Source of the DNA: Alteromonas halophila
Lineage (GTDB): Bacteria > Pseudomonadota > Gammaproteobacteria > Enterobacterales > Alteromonadaceae
Assembly (NCBI RefSeq): GCF_014651815.1
Contig: NZ_BMXP01000001.1
Span: 523,934 to 587,933, forward strand
Reading direction: 5' to 3'
DNA: 64,000 nt
The notes under the pieces are model-generated. The model made no database searches and was not told the DNA's origin. It was given only the letters and a program-made list of their open reading frames with translations. Made by a program: the position numbers and the translations under genes. How positions within the stretch are numbered: position 1 is the first letter of the stretch; each line of letters opens with the position of its first letter. Shown piece by piece: positions 17,666 to 26,238 of the stretch.

Positions 17666-18961
17666 CTAGAAAAAGCTAAACAGGGCAATGGCTACACTCA
17701 GCCCCATTACCGGGACTACCACAGTCAGCGCCGCTACGGGACCATATGCTGCTTTATGGGTCTCGTGGCAGATGGCGCGGATCGTGGTTACCACGTAACC
17801 ATTGTGAGGCAGCGAGTCCAGCGCGCCTGATGAAATAGACACAATCCGGTGCAACTGCTCAGGCTCCACCCCCTGATCCATGTAATGAGGGCCAACCAGA
17901 GGCAGGGCGATTGCCTGCCCCCCTGAAGCAGAGCCGGTAAGACCGGCAATCACACTTACCGCAATTGCCGCGCCGATCAGCTCGTTGCCAGGAATTTGTG
18001 TCATCAGGGTAACCGTATCCTGAAAAGCCACCGTGTTCTTTGCAATCGCCCCAAAGCCGACCACCGCCGCGGTGTTGCCAATGGCAACCAAGGCGCCGGT
18101 GGTGCCCATATTTACTGCCTTGCCCAGGTCGTGAAAATATTTAAAATTCACCAGCATCAGCGTCAGCACACCGCCCGTCAGGGCAACGATCAATGCCAGC
18201 TGAGCAAGCGCTTCGTGCAGTAAGAATGACAAAATTAATACCACAAACAGCGGCAGAATACCGGTGATGGGGTGAGGGTAGTCGCGCTCATGAATGACCG
18301 GGTCGGTATCGCGTGCCTCGAAACGCTCACCATTTTCCACCGCTTTATTGATCATGCGGCGCAGCCACCAGTACCCGAAGCCTGCCATTAGAATGGCGAC
18401 CACCAGACTGACTTCCCAGGCAGCAAACGGCGACGTGCCTAAATACTTGATGGGGATCCAGTTCTGAATTTCCGGTGAGCCGGCTGAGGTCATGGTGAAG
18501 GTCACTGAGCCAAATGCCATTGCCGCGGGAATAAAGCGCCGGGGCAGGTTGGCGTCTTTAAACAGACTCACGGCCATGGGGTACACAGAGAATGCCACCA
18601 CAAACACGCTAACTCCGCCATAGGTAAGAATGGCGCAGGCCAGTACTACGGCCAACACGGCCTGGCGAAAGCCAATGCGCTCTATTATCCAGCGTGCTAC
18701 CGAATCAGCGGCGCCGGTGTCTTCCATGAATTTGCCAAATAGCGCACCTAACAAAAACATAAAAAACCAGGCCGCAATAAAGTCAGTAAACCCGGCCATA
18801 TAGGTAACAACGAAATTCTCGTCTCCCATAAACACCGAGATACCATTGGTTAGTGCGACAATCAGTGCACACAAAGGTGCAGCGATAAAAAGGTTCATAC
18901 CACGAATGGTCAAAAGGATGAGTAGCAGCAGTCCGCCGACTAATCCAAACATACTTAACAT
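17666..18961 (-). CDS. GntP-family permease, probably for 3-hydroxybutyrate
   Basis: A 431-residue inner-membrane permease with about a dozen hydrophobic segments and the GntP-family pattern (IRGMNLFIAAPL at the start, an inner loop rich in charged residues near 200-225, GSASGGQAIALPL in the C-terminal half). GntP proteins carry gluconate-like acids and also D-3-hydroxybutyrate. Given the downstream esterases and dehydrogenase, 3-hydroxybutyrate is the most plausible cargo. It is the first gene of the - strand operon and faces the TonB-dependent receptor across 187 nt that should hold both promoters. Confidence 0.8.
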   Translation of the reverse strand: MLSMFGLVGGLLLLILLTIRGMNLFIAAPLCALIVALTNGISVFMGDENFVVTYMAGFTDFIAAWFFMFLLGALFGKFMEDTGAADSVARWIIERIGFRQAVLAVVLACAILTYGGVSVFVVAFSVYPMAVSLFKDANLPRRFIPAAMAFGSVTFTMTSAGSPEIQNWIPIKYLGTSPFAAWEVSLVVAILMAGFGYWWLRRMINKAVENGERFEARDTDPVIHERDYPHPITGILPLFVVLILSFLLHEALAQLALIVALTGGVLTLMLVNFKYFHDLGKAVNMGTTGALVAIGNTAAVVGFGAIAKNTVAFQDTVTLMTQIPGNELIGAAIAVSVIAGLTGSASGGQAIALPLVGPHYMDQGVEPEQLHRIVSISSGALDSLPHNGYVVTTIRAICHETHKAAYGPVAALTVVVPVMGLSVAIALFSFF

Positions 18962-19042
18962 AATCGATTCCTTGCAAAAATCTGTGACCGCAGATCTGCT
19001 GTAGTAGCCGCTAATTCTGGCTGTCTGCCGGGAAGTTTCCCA

Positions 19043-19058
19043 TAGTACGATGGTACTA
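19043..19058. promoter_or_regulatory. inverted repeat between permease operon and TonB receptor
   Basis: TAGTAC-GATG-GTACTA forms a perfect 6-bp inverted repeat with a 4-base spacer, in the middle of the 187-nt divergent promoter region. A site there could control both arms. The nearby LuxR-type response regulator is a candidate binder; this is inference. Confidence 0.4.
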
Positions 19059-19148
19059 CATACGAATCATCCAAACTGCCCTAGAGTAATTTTCGACCGC
19101 AGGCATTATTACTCATTGTCAATATACATAGAATAACAGGGACACATT

Positions 19149-21416
19149 ATGTCAATCTCCAACACAACAACGCACCGATTCACTCGCTCGCTGTGCGCAG
19201 CGGCAGTTGCTTCAGCCTGTCTGTCAGTGCCGGCCGTTTGGGCACAGGACAACACTGACGACGATGCATCAGCAGGAAAACTGGAGCGCATCGAAGTTAC
19301 CGCCCGAAAGTCTGTTGAATCACTTCAGGAAGTTCCTGTTGCGATTACATCCATTGGTGAAATGGAACTGGCTGAAAAAGGCATTGAGAACATCACCGAA
19401 ATACAGCAGTTTTCGCCTAATACCACGTTACAGATGAGCCGGGGGACAAACTCAACGCTTACCGCCTTTATTCGTGGTGTCGGCCAGCAAGACCCGGTAT
19501 GGGGCTTCGAGCCAGGCGTTGGCATTTACATCGATGATGTCTACATTTCCCGTCCTCAGGGCGCGGTGCTGGACCTGTACGACGTAGAACGTATTGAAGT
19601 ACTGCGCGGTCCGCAGGGCACCCTGTATGGTAAAAACACCATCGGCGGCGCCATTAAATACATCACCAAGAAAATGAGCGGTGACACCGAACTGGCGGTG
19701 AACGCAACCATCGGCACGGCCTCACAGCGAGATCTAAAAGTCAGTGGACAGGTGCCTGTCACTGATAATCTGTACTTTGGTTTTGCCGTGGCATCGCTGC
19801 AGCGTGACGGGTTCGGGACCTTTTTGGAAGCGCCGGAAGGGCAGGATCGCGAGAACTACAATAAAGACATTCTGGCCGGTCGCTTTACGCTGGAATATCA
19901 GGCAACTGATGATTTATTTTTCCGCCTGAGCTATGACAAAACCCGCGATGAATCTAATGCCAAGGGCGGTTATCGCCTGGTTGACAGTCTGCTCACCGAT
20001 GCCCCTCAACCGGATAGTGTTTACGATTCCTACACCAGTCTGCCAACCTGGAACAAGGTGGATCTGGAAGGCATGAGTCTGACGGTTGACTGGAATATTA
20101 ATGACTTCTGGGCATTTAAGTCGGTAACGGCGACCCGCGAGGGTGACTCGCCTACCAATATTGATTTTGACAATACGCCGCTGCCAATTTTCGACGTACC
20201 TGCTAAGTATACCGATGAGCAGTTCACGCAGGAATTCCAGCTGAACTATGCAGCCAGTAATATGACGGCAGTGGCCGGGGTCTATTTTTACGACGCTGAG
20301 GCCTGTGGTATTTATGACGCGAACCTGGTGGCATTTGGCATTGCTCTGGAACAAAGCGGCTGTACCGATACTACCAGTTATGCCATTTACGGTCAGACCA
20401 GCTATGACTTCACTGAACAGTGGTCGGTAACAGCGGGTCTTCGCTATACCAAAGATGAAAAAGACGGCGTAGTAAATGCAGCAACCCTGCTGGGCCTTAA
20501 TTATCCGGAAAGTGGCTGGGTAGACGGTTACGTGCGCCCTGACAACGCAGGAACAACGGTCATTGATGACACGGAATCCTGGTCCCGCGTTACCCCGCGC
20601 CTGGGTGTCGAGTACATGTACTCGCGCGATACCATGTTCTACGCCAGTTATTCGCAGGGCTTTAAGTCTGGTATGTACAACCCCCGCGCAACCTTTTATC
20701 AGGAGCCGGCTGCGCCTGAGGTGGTGGACTCGTACGAAGTTGGATTCAAAAGTGATATCACCGATAACTTCCGTTTGAATGCCACGGCGTTCTGGCTGGA
20801 CTACACCGACAGACAGTATGTGGTGAATGTACCTTCGGATGACCTGGCGGAGCCGACGCAGCGTATCGCTAACGTGGGTGAGTCTGAAGCATCAGGAATT
20901 GAGGTTGATTTCACGTATGTGGTGACCGATGCGCTTACCGTAACCGGCTCACTGGGCACCATTGATGCAGAGTTTACTGAAGTCCGCTCGGTGGATGCAG
21001 ACGGTAACCCGATTGACCTGTCTGATAACTTTGTCATTTCCAATACGCCTGAATATACCGCGAACCTGGCGGCAAACTATACCGTCACAACCGGCATTGG
21101 CGATATTGTGTTTAACGCGAATTACTATTACCGCGACGACTACGAGCTGTTTGAGTCGCCAGATCCATTGCTTGCGCAGGAAGGCTACGGGCTGGTTAAT
21201 GCAAGCGCAACCTGGTACAGCGACGATGGCAAGTGGCAGGTCGGCCTGCATGGCAAGAACCTGACCGATGAAGAGTACCGTGTCGGAGGCTATAACTTTA
21301 CCGGTGGCCGCGATGAAAACGGCAACCTGTTACCTGGTCTGGGCGGCGATACCACGCTGATCGGCTACTACGGCGATCCGCGTACGGTTCACCTTAATGT
21401 TGGCTACCGTTTCTAA
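19149..21416 (+). CDS. TonB-dependent outer-membrane receptor
   Basis: A 755-residue TonB-dependent receptor, an outer-membrane barrel that imports bound ligands using the energy of TonB. A signal peptide ends near VWAQ (residues 30-36), a TonB-box-like segment IEVTARK follows, then a plug domain (VPVAITSIGEMEL to LRGPQGTLYGKNTIGGAI) and a beta barrel closing on a terminal Phe. The ligand cannot be read from the sequence. The divergent operon for 3-hydroxybutyrate esters suggests oligomers of that acid. A strong hairpin terminator follows. Confidence 0.88.
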   Translation: MSISNTTTHRFTRSLCAAAVASACLSVPAVWAQDNTDDDASAGKLERIEVTARKSVESLQEVPVAITSIGEMELAEKGIENITEIQQFSPNTTLQMSRGTNSTLTAFIRGVGQQDPVWGFEPGVGIYIDDVYISRPQGAVLDLYDVERIEVLRGPQGTLYGKNTIGGAIKYITKKMSGDTELAVNATIGTASQRDLKVSGQVPVTDNLYFGFAVASLQRDGFGTFLEAPEGQDRENYNKDILAGRFTLEYQATDDLFFRLSYDKTRDESNAKGGYRLVDSLLTDAPQPDSVYDSYTSLPTWNKVDLEGMSLTVDWNINDFWAFKSVTATREGDSPTNIDFDNTPLPIFDVPAKYTDEQFTQEFQLNYAASNMTAVAGVYFYDAEACGIYDANLVAFGIALEQSGCTDTTSYAIYGQTSYDFTEQWSVTAGLRYTKDEKDGVVNAATLLGLNYPESGWVDGYVRPDNAGTTVIDDTESWSRVTPRLGVEYMYSRDTMFYASYSQGFKSGMYNPRATFYQEPAAPEVVDSYEVGFKSDITDNFRLNATAFWLDYTDRQYVVNVPSDDLAEPTQRIANVGESEASGIEVDFTYVVTDALTVTGSLGTIDAEFTEVRSVDADGNPIDLSDNFVISNTPEYTANLAANYTVTTGIGDIVFNANYYYRDDYELFESPDPLLAQEGYGLVNASATWYSDDGKWQVGLHGKNLTDEEYRVGGYNFTGGRDENGNLLPGLGGDTTLIGYYGDPRTVHLNVGYRF

Positions 21417-21430
21417 GCGGGCCTAATATC

Positions 21431-21470
21431 AGCCTCATTGTACAGATTATGTACGGTGAGGCTGTTTTCT
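21431..21470 (+). terminator. intrinsic terminator after TonB receptor
   Basis: AGCCTCA (21431-21437) pairs with TGAGGCT (21457-21463). The stem continues inward through two G-T wobbles and GTAC/GTAC around the loop AGATTAT, and is followed by GTTTTCTT. Confidence 0.75.
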
Positions 21471-21576
21471 TCCGTCAATCACTTACCACTGCGATAAAAG
21501 CACCTTTCACACCGGGTCAGATTGGATTAACATTCACGCTATTATTAAGTAACAACGCAGTAACACATCAACCGCC

Positions 21577-22221
21577 ATGTCCACGCACGTTCTTATTGCC
21601 GATGATCACCCACTGTTTCGCGCCGCTATGCGTCATGCGCTATTGGATATTGTTGGCCCTGCAACACGTGAAGCCGCCTCGGTCAGTGAGGCGCTGTCGG
21701 TACTGGCCAGCCATGAACAGATCGATCTGGTGTTTCTGGATGTGAAAATGCCAGGCAATGAAGGCCTGACGGGATTAAGTGAAATCCGCACCCAGTTCCC
21801 TAATGTGCTGGTGGTTATTGTGTCTGCCCATGATGATCCGGTACTGATCCGAAAGGCCATCGACTTAGGTGCCAGTGGCTATATCCCTAAGTCATCGTCG
21901 CTGGAGACCATATCGGATGCCGTAAGTCAGGTACTTGACGGTGAGCAGTGGCTTCCTGAAGGGATGGATATTGCTGTTCAGGCTTCATCTGAATCACAAA
22001 ATCAGCAACTGGCTGCGCGAATCGCCCAACTGACGCCGCATCAGTTTAAGGTGTTAAAAATGCTTTCTCAGGGCCTGCTTAATAAACAGATTGCCTATGA
22101 ACTGACAATTTCTGAATCAACCGTGAAGCAGCACGTGTCGGCCATACTCAGAAAGCTGGAGGTCATAAACCGGACCAAAGCTGGCGTCGCGTTCCGGCAT
22201 ATGATGGATGTCGAGGACTAG
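21577..22221 (+). CDS. LuxR/NarL-family response regulator (CrbR/ErdR-like)
   Basis: A 214-residue two-component response regulator. The receiver domain has the acidic pair DD at 9-10, the phospho-acceptor Asp55 in VFLDVKMPG, and the conserved Lys in GYIPKSSS. The C-terminal LuxR-type helix-turn-helix spans about 149-205 (LTPHQFKVLKMLSQGL ... ESTVKQHVSAILRKLEV). No kinase gene is adjacent. The SLC5-type hybrid kinase at 26239-29610 is of the CrbS/MxtR kind, whose partners are regulators of this type that control acetate and related short-chain acid use. That pairing is inference. Confidence 0.85.
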   Translation: MSTHVLIADDHPLFRAAMRHALLDIVGPATREAASVSEALSVLASHEQIDLVFLDVKMPGNEGLTGLSEIRTQFPNVLVVIVSAHDDPVLIRKAIDLGASGYIPKSSSLETISDAVSQVLDGEQWLPEGMDIAVQASSESQNQQLAARIAQLTPHQFKVLKMLSQGLLNKQIAYELTISESTVKQHVSAILRKLEVINRTKAGVAFRHMMDVED

Positions 22222-22327
22222 GCAAGTTGCGAATAAGTCCATCATCACTTAGCGAGTCCCGAAGAGCGTAGTCGCAAGGCAGGTTTCCCGGGCAATGGCC
22301 CAATTCTTTGAAAAGAAAATCTTCCCT
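22221..22327 (+). repeat. interspersed intergenic repeat, copy 1
   Basis: About 107 bases directly after the response regulator stop closely match 46471-46581. Shared blocks include TGCGAATAAGTC, ATCATCACT, AGCGAGT and the exact 20-mer GTAGTCGCAAGGCAGGTTTC, ending at CTTCCCT. The rest of the gap to uspA holds no gene. Confidence 0.7.
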
Positions 22328-22418
22328 GGCTGCCCGTATCCAGTCGACTATCGCCTTCAGGGCACAAGCCGCATTGCTGCGTTGCAGGCCAGTGACCATC
22401 TTAATAACGGCATGTAGC

Positions 22419-22847
22419 CTAAACTCGCACAACCAGCACGTCACAATTAACGCCGTGCAGCACCGCATTTGCCGTTGAGCCTAACAGCAGTCGCAGGCCG
22501 CGCTGGCCATGGGTACCAATAACAATCAGATCACACCCTAACTCTTCTGCCAGTGAGTGAATCTCATCTGCAGGGTGACCGACATTAACAAAGGTGTTGT
22601 CCTTAACGATCCCATGCTCACTCGCCACGGCGGTCAGTTTTTCGCTGGCTTTTTCGCGGGCATCACTTGCCAGATCCAGGGGGGCGGCGACACCATAAGG
22701 TGAGAAAAAGATTTCCGGTGGCGTGACATGAAGCAGCGATATATCTGCAGGACTTGCTGCCACCTTTAGCCCTCGTGCGAGTATGTGCTGATAATCTGCG
22801 TTGATATCAATGGCAACAAGTATTTTTTTATACATAGCATTTTGCAT
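22419..22847 (-). CDS. universal stress protein UspA family
   Basis: A 142-residue UspA-domain protein, a small cytoplasmic protein induced under stress. It has the N-terminal KKILVAIDIN strand and the late nucleotide-loop GTHGQRGLRLLLGST, in which the spacing between the glycines is one residue shorter than the common form. The start chosen is ATG at 22847 because AAGGAG lies 7 nt upstream; an in-frame extension to 22898 lacks such a site. It is a single gene on the - strand. Confidence 0.85.
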   Translation of the reverse strand: MQNAMYKKILVAIDINADYQHILARGLKVAASPADISLLHVTPPEIFFSPYGVAAPLDLASDAREKASEKLTAVASEHGIVKDNTFVNVGHPADEIHSLAEELGCDLIVIGTHGQRGLRLLLGSTANAVLHGVNCDVLVVRV

Positions 22848-23017
22848 GTCAGTCTCCTTATTGAAGTCGTGACGCTGAGGCGGCATCCCTCTGGTCATTT
22901 AACGTGACAGGACCGGTATCGTAATTGACCAATGCGGACCCTGTAGAATGTGCTAATAAGTAAAGACCAGTCCGGTTTTGATGTCATTGATGTGTGTCAA
23001 TACTTGGCAAAATTGTG

Positions 23018-24319
23018 TTATCTGGTGTAGTTGGCGTCGGTATCAGGGGCCTGAATTGCCGATTCGGCCTGGGTGAAATCATGGCCGCGAAAAATATCGT
23101 CAAGACTGAGCCCGACAATAGCAATAAGTGCAGTGCCGTCAGGCGCCTGCAGGCGGCGACTGTAGTGCGAAATAAAATTACCTGTTGATGCGTCAAAGCT
23201 AATATCTGAGACCTGCGAGTCCCTGCCGGTGAGCGCTGTCACCTTCTCTTCGTCACCCTGATAGTAATCAGACAACAGCGCTGATGTGCCCAGTAATACG
23301 CCATACTCATCAGTGATAAAGACTTCTTTTATTTCAGGGACATTTTCGCTCAGTTTGCGCAGGTGAGCAGATACCGGGTTATCCATCATTGCCTGCATAA
23401 ACGTGTTTCGCTGTTGCCGCGCAATATTCTCTTGCCAGGCTTTATCCCGCTGAACTATCTGAGTGTCTGACAATTGCGCATCGCGAGCAGCCAGGGCTGC
23501 TGCACGGGCTAACACGGTCTCAGGCAAGGGTGAAATAACCGCGTGTTCTGCAAACTGGCGAATAATGGCAGATTCTGCAGCATTAACGTCGGTAATGGCG
23601 GGATTGCACTGCTTAATCCTGTTATTGAAGGCACGCACCAGTTCCGGGTTGTCACGTACAAACTCTGCAGAAAAGGTGAGGCCCTTTGCCATGTAGCGAA
23701 CAAAGTGGCGGTGAAGCGAAGCCAGTAACGCGGACGCTCCACTTGCGCGCTCCAGTAATCTGATATCGGCAATGAAAACATCAAAGCGACCGGCATTAAA
23801 TTGTTCGACCAGCTGCTGATAACTGGCTGCCATGATATAGGGATTGATTCCCTGTTTGTTCAACCAGTGTGCGATATCACTTTCGCGGATAACACCAATA
23901 CGCTGGTCACGGAGATCTGAAAGGGTATTTTTGTGACTAAATGCAAACCACTTTTCGAGATAAATTGGCTGAGTATTAACACCCGCGGTATTCTCGCTGA
24001 AACTGGTCAGGAAGATTCCGTCCACACTGTTCCTTGAAAGCTCTCTTTTAGCCCGGGCCCAGGGAATATGAACTATCTCATAGTTAAGCCCTACATTCTT
24101 AAAAATACAGGCCAGCAAACGCTGAATATCATCCTGGTTCTGCTCCGGGCCGGTTTTTTCGGCCTGTTTTTCAGGGTGGGTTGCCAGCAGTATAACTTTG
24201 CTGTCATTTGCCTCAGCCCGAGGTATCAGGCAAAGCAACAACACCGCCAGGAGGGTGATGCGCCACAATAAACCAGCAGGTGCCTGTGCTGGCGTTGTTT
24301 TATTCCCTGAGGCTTTCAT
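23018..24319 (-). CDS. periplasmic solute-binding protein fused to PDC-like sensor domain
   Basis: A 433-residue exported protein. Residues 1-37 form a signal peptide ending PRAEA. Residues ~40-260 resemble family 3 solute-binding proteins (VGLNYEIVHIPWARAKREL, LRDQRIGVIRESDIAHWL, FNAGRFDVFIADIRLLE). The C-terminal ~130 residues (NVPEIKEVFITDEYGVLLGTS, then DGTALIAIVGLSLDDIF) look like a PDC/Cache sensory domain. There is no membrane helix after the signal peptide and no kinase or cyclase output, which is unusual for PDC domains. It may feed a separate membrane receptor; ligand unknown. Confidence 0.6.
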   Translation of the reverse strand: MKASGNKTTPAQAPAGLLWRITLLAVLLLCLIPRAEANDSKVILLATHPEKQAEKTGPEQNQDDIQRLLACIFKNVGLNYEIVHIPWARAKRELSRNSVDGIFLTSFSENTAGVNTQPIYLEKWFAFSHKNTLSDLRDQRIGVIRESDIAHWLNKQGINPYIMAASYQQLVEQFNAGRFDVFIADIRLLERASGASALLASLHRHFVRYMAKGLTFSAEFVRDNPELVRAFNNRIKQCNPAITDVNAAESAIIRQFAEHAVISPLPETVLARAAALAARDAQLSDTQIVQRDKAWQENIARQQRNTFMQAMMDNPVSAHLRKLSENVPEIKEVFITDEYGVLLGTSALLSDYYQGDEEKVTALTGRDSQVSDISFDASTGNFISHYSRRLQAPDGTALIAIVGLSLDDIFRGHDFTQAESAIQAPDTDANYTR

Positions 24320-24393
24320 AACCTATCGCTCAGTTCCTTTGACATAGTACGTCTGCCCGGTGTGCAGTTTTCTCTGTCGCCGACGCGTGATAA

Positions 24394-24639
24394 TTAAATA
24401 GCAAAATGCCCAACATTTTTATCGATACTGCGTGACACTTTGTTAATTTTCTTACTCTGTGATGTGGATCCCTGAATAACCTTTAGCACTTTAGTAAACA
24501 CCGCAGACTGCGTTTCAGTATTGGTACTGAGAAAGCGGCTGTTAGAAATACTGATTATGCTCACCAACAGTACCAGAAACGAGACAAACGCAAGGGGGAC
24601 CGCAAATTTTTGGCGCACCGACAAATTATCGAAATTCAT
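24394..24639 (-). pseudogene. remnant of a methyl-accepting chemotaxis protein
   Basis: The 81-residue product begins MNFDNLSVRQKFAVPLAF followed by one hydrophobic segment and SNSRFLSTNTE, which looks like the N-terminus of a chemoreceptor. After about 45 residues it continues in low-identity sequence to a stop. There is no second membrane segment, HAMP or signalling domain. It lies next to the periplasmic sensor gene, so it may be the relic of a receptor that once worked with it. A genuine small protein cannot be excluded. Confidence 0.5.
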
Positions 24640-24909
24640 TACACTTTTGTCCTGTTAAAACGCAAAAAACGACTGTCTGTGTATACGCCGGATTGTGACT
24701 TTGATGATATTACGCTTTGGTTTTGAGGCACATAGCAGCCACAGCAGGCAGTACCAATCAGTACAACGTTTTTGTATTTTTTTAATTTATAAAACGTAGA
24801 CATAGACAAAAGAAAGTACAAATGCATTTTTTGCATCTTCCATTACAATATGGGGCAGTAAATTGCACTGGGTTTATAAAAATTCATAAAATGAAAGTGA
24901 GATGTCTTC

Positions 24910-26208
24910 ATGATTAAAAACGGTTTTTGTAAAGCAGCGCTGGCGGCGCTGAGTTTGTCCTCCATGGGCGCGGGCATGTCTGAAGCAGGCGCGTCAGAAC
25001 CTGAGTTTTCGGTGAGTGGCTCCTGGCGCCTTCGCCTGGAAGCGCTGAATAATCCGATATTTCCTGTTTCGCCGGGTGAGCGGGAGCAGCACAATCAGCG
25101 TCTGTCATCACGGTTACTGGTTAAAGGGGAAATGAAATGGGATCAGTTTGATGCCGTGATTGAGATGCAGGATTCACGTGTCTGGCTGGATAATAATGAC
25201 CCGACCTTATCCTCGTCTCAGGTTAATACGCTGGAGCCATTACAGGCGTTTGTTCGTTATTCACCGGACCAGTTTACACATCTGGCGTCGGTTACTGTAG
25301 GACGGGTTGCCCTGGGTCATGGCAGCCGTCGGTTACTTGCCAAAGGCGTATTCAGAAACGCCATCAACAACTTTGATGGCGTGCTGACAGACTGGACGTG
25401 GCAGGACTGGCAGGTACGGGCATTTTACCTGTTGCCTGTGAGCCGGTTACCGTCTGACCCGACGCTGGTGGATGCCAACGAGCGCGCATTGGATAAGAGC
25501 TTCAGCGAGCGGCGTTTATTTGGTATCTATGCGCATTCTGACGACAACCGGTGGGATCTGCACAGCTATTGGTTTAAGGAGGACGATGGTCCTGGGCTTG
25601 CCACCCGTAACCGTGACCTCTATACGCTGGAAGTGGAATTCACAGATACACTCGCCGGAGACTGGCTGGCCAACCTGGATGTTATTGGCCAGACCGGCAC
25701 CGCCCGACAGACCGCCAGTGCCAGCGATATCACTGATCTCGACCATCGGGCATGGATGGTCCATGCCAGTCTGGGACGGGCCGTTAGTGACAATACCGTG
25801 CTAAAAGCGGAGGCTGATCTTATCAGTGGTGACAATGATGCCACGGATGACTCGCTGAACAATTTTGAAGGCCTTTATGGGGTAAGACGTTTCGACTTTG
25901 GGCCGACAGATGTGTATCAGGCCATGCCACGACGTAACCTGATTGCGCTTGGTGCGCGCAGCGTCAGTAAGATTCAGGGCACCAAAAACCTGATGCTGGG
26001 TTACAAGGCATTCTGGTACCAGGAAACCCCGCAAAACGTTGACAGTTTTATCGGGCATCAGCTTGAAGCGCGGCTACGCTGGCAGACCACATCGTCACTC
26101 AGACTGGAGTGGGGGGGCGCATACCTGTTTAAAGGGAAAGGCTTCGAACGTGGAGCGTACCCGGATAACTCTGCCTACGTCTACACAAACTTTCTGTACA
26201 GTTTTTAA
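24910..26208 (+). CDS. alginate-export-type outer-membrane porin
   Basis: A 432-residue predicted outer-membrane beta barrel with a signal peptide (MIKNGFCKAALAALSLSSMG) and a final residue Phe preceded by aromatic alternation (YVYTNFLYSF). The pattern of short amphipathic strands and segments such as FDGVLTDWTWQDWQVRAFYLLPVSR is that of the alginate_exp porin family. These act as passive channels for anionic sugars or other acids; substrate unknown. The 270 nt upstream are AT-rich with no gene. It is convergent with the sensor kinase gene, 30 nt apart. Confidence 0.7.
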   Translation: MIKNGFCKAALAALSLSSMGAGMSEAGASEPEFSVSGSWRLRLEALNNPIFPVSPGEREQHNQRLSSRLLVKGEMKWDQFDAVIEMQDSRVWLDNNDPTLSSSQVNTLEPLQAFVRYSPDQFTHLASVTVGRVALGHGSRRLLAKGVFRNAINNFDGVLTDWTWQDWQVRAFYLLPVSRLPSDPTLVDANERALDKSFSERRLFGIYAHSDDNRWDLHSYWFKEDDGPGLATRNRDLYTLEVEFTDTLAGDWLANLDVIGQTGTARQTASASDITDLDHRAWMVHASLGRAVSDNTVLKAEADLISGDNDATDDSLNNFEGLYGVRRFDFGPTDVYQAMPRRNLIALGARSVSKIQGTKNLMLGYKAFWYQETPQNVDSFIGHQLEARLRWQTTSSLRLEWGGAYLFKGKGFERGAYPDNSAYVYTNFLYSF

Positions 26209-26238
26209 CGGCGCACTGAGACAGGCAGGCCATGACGC

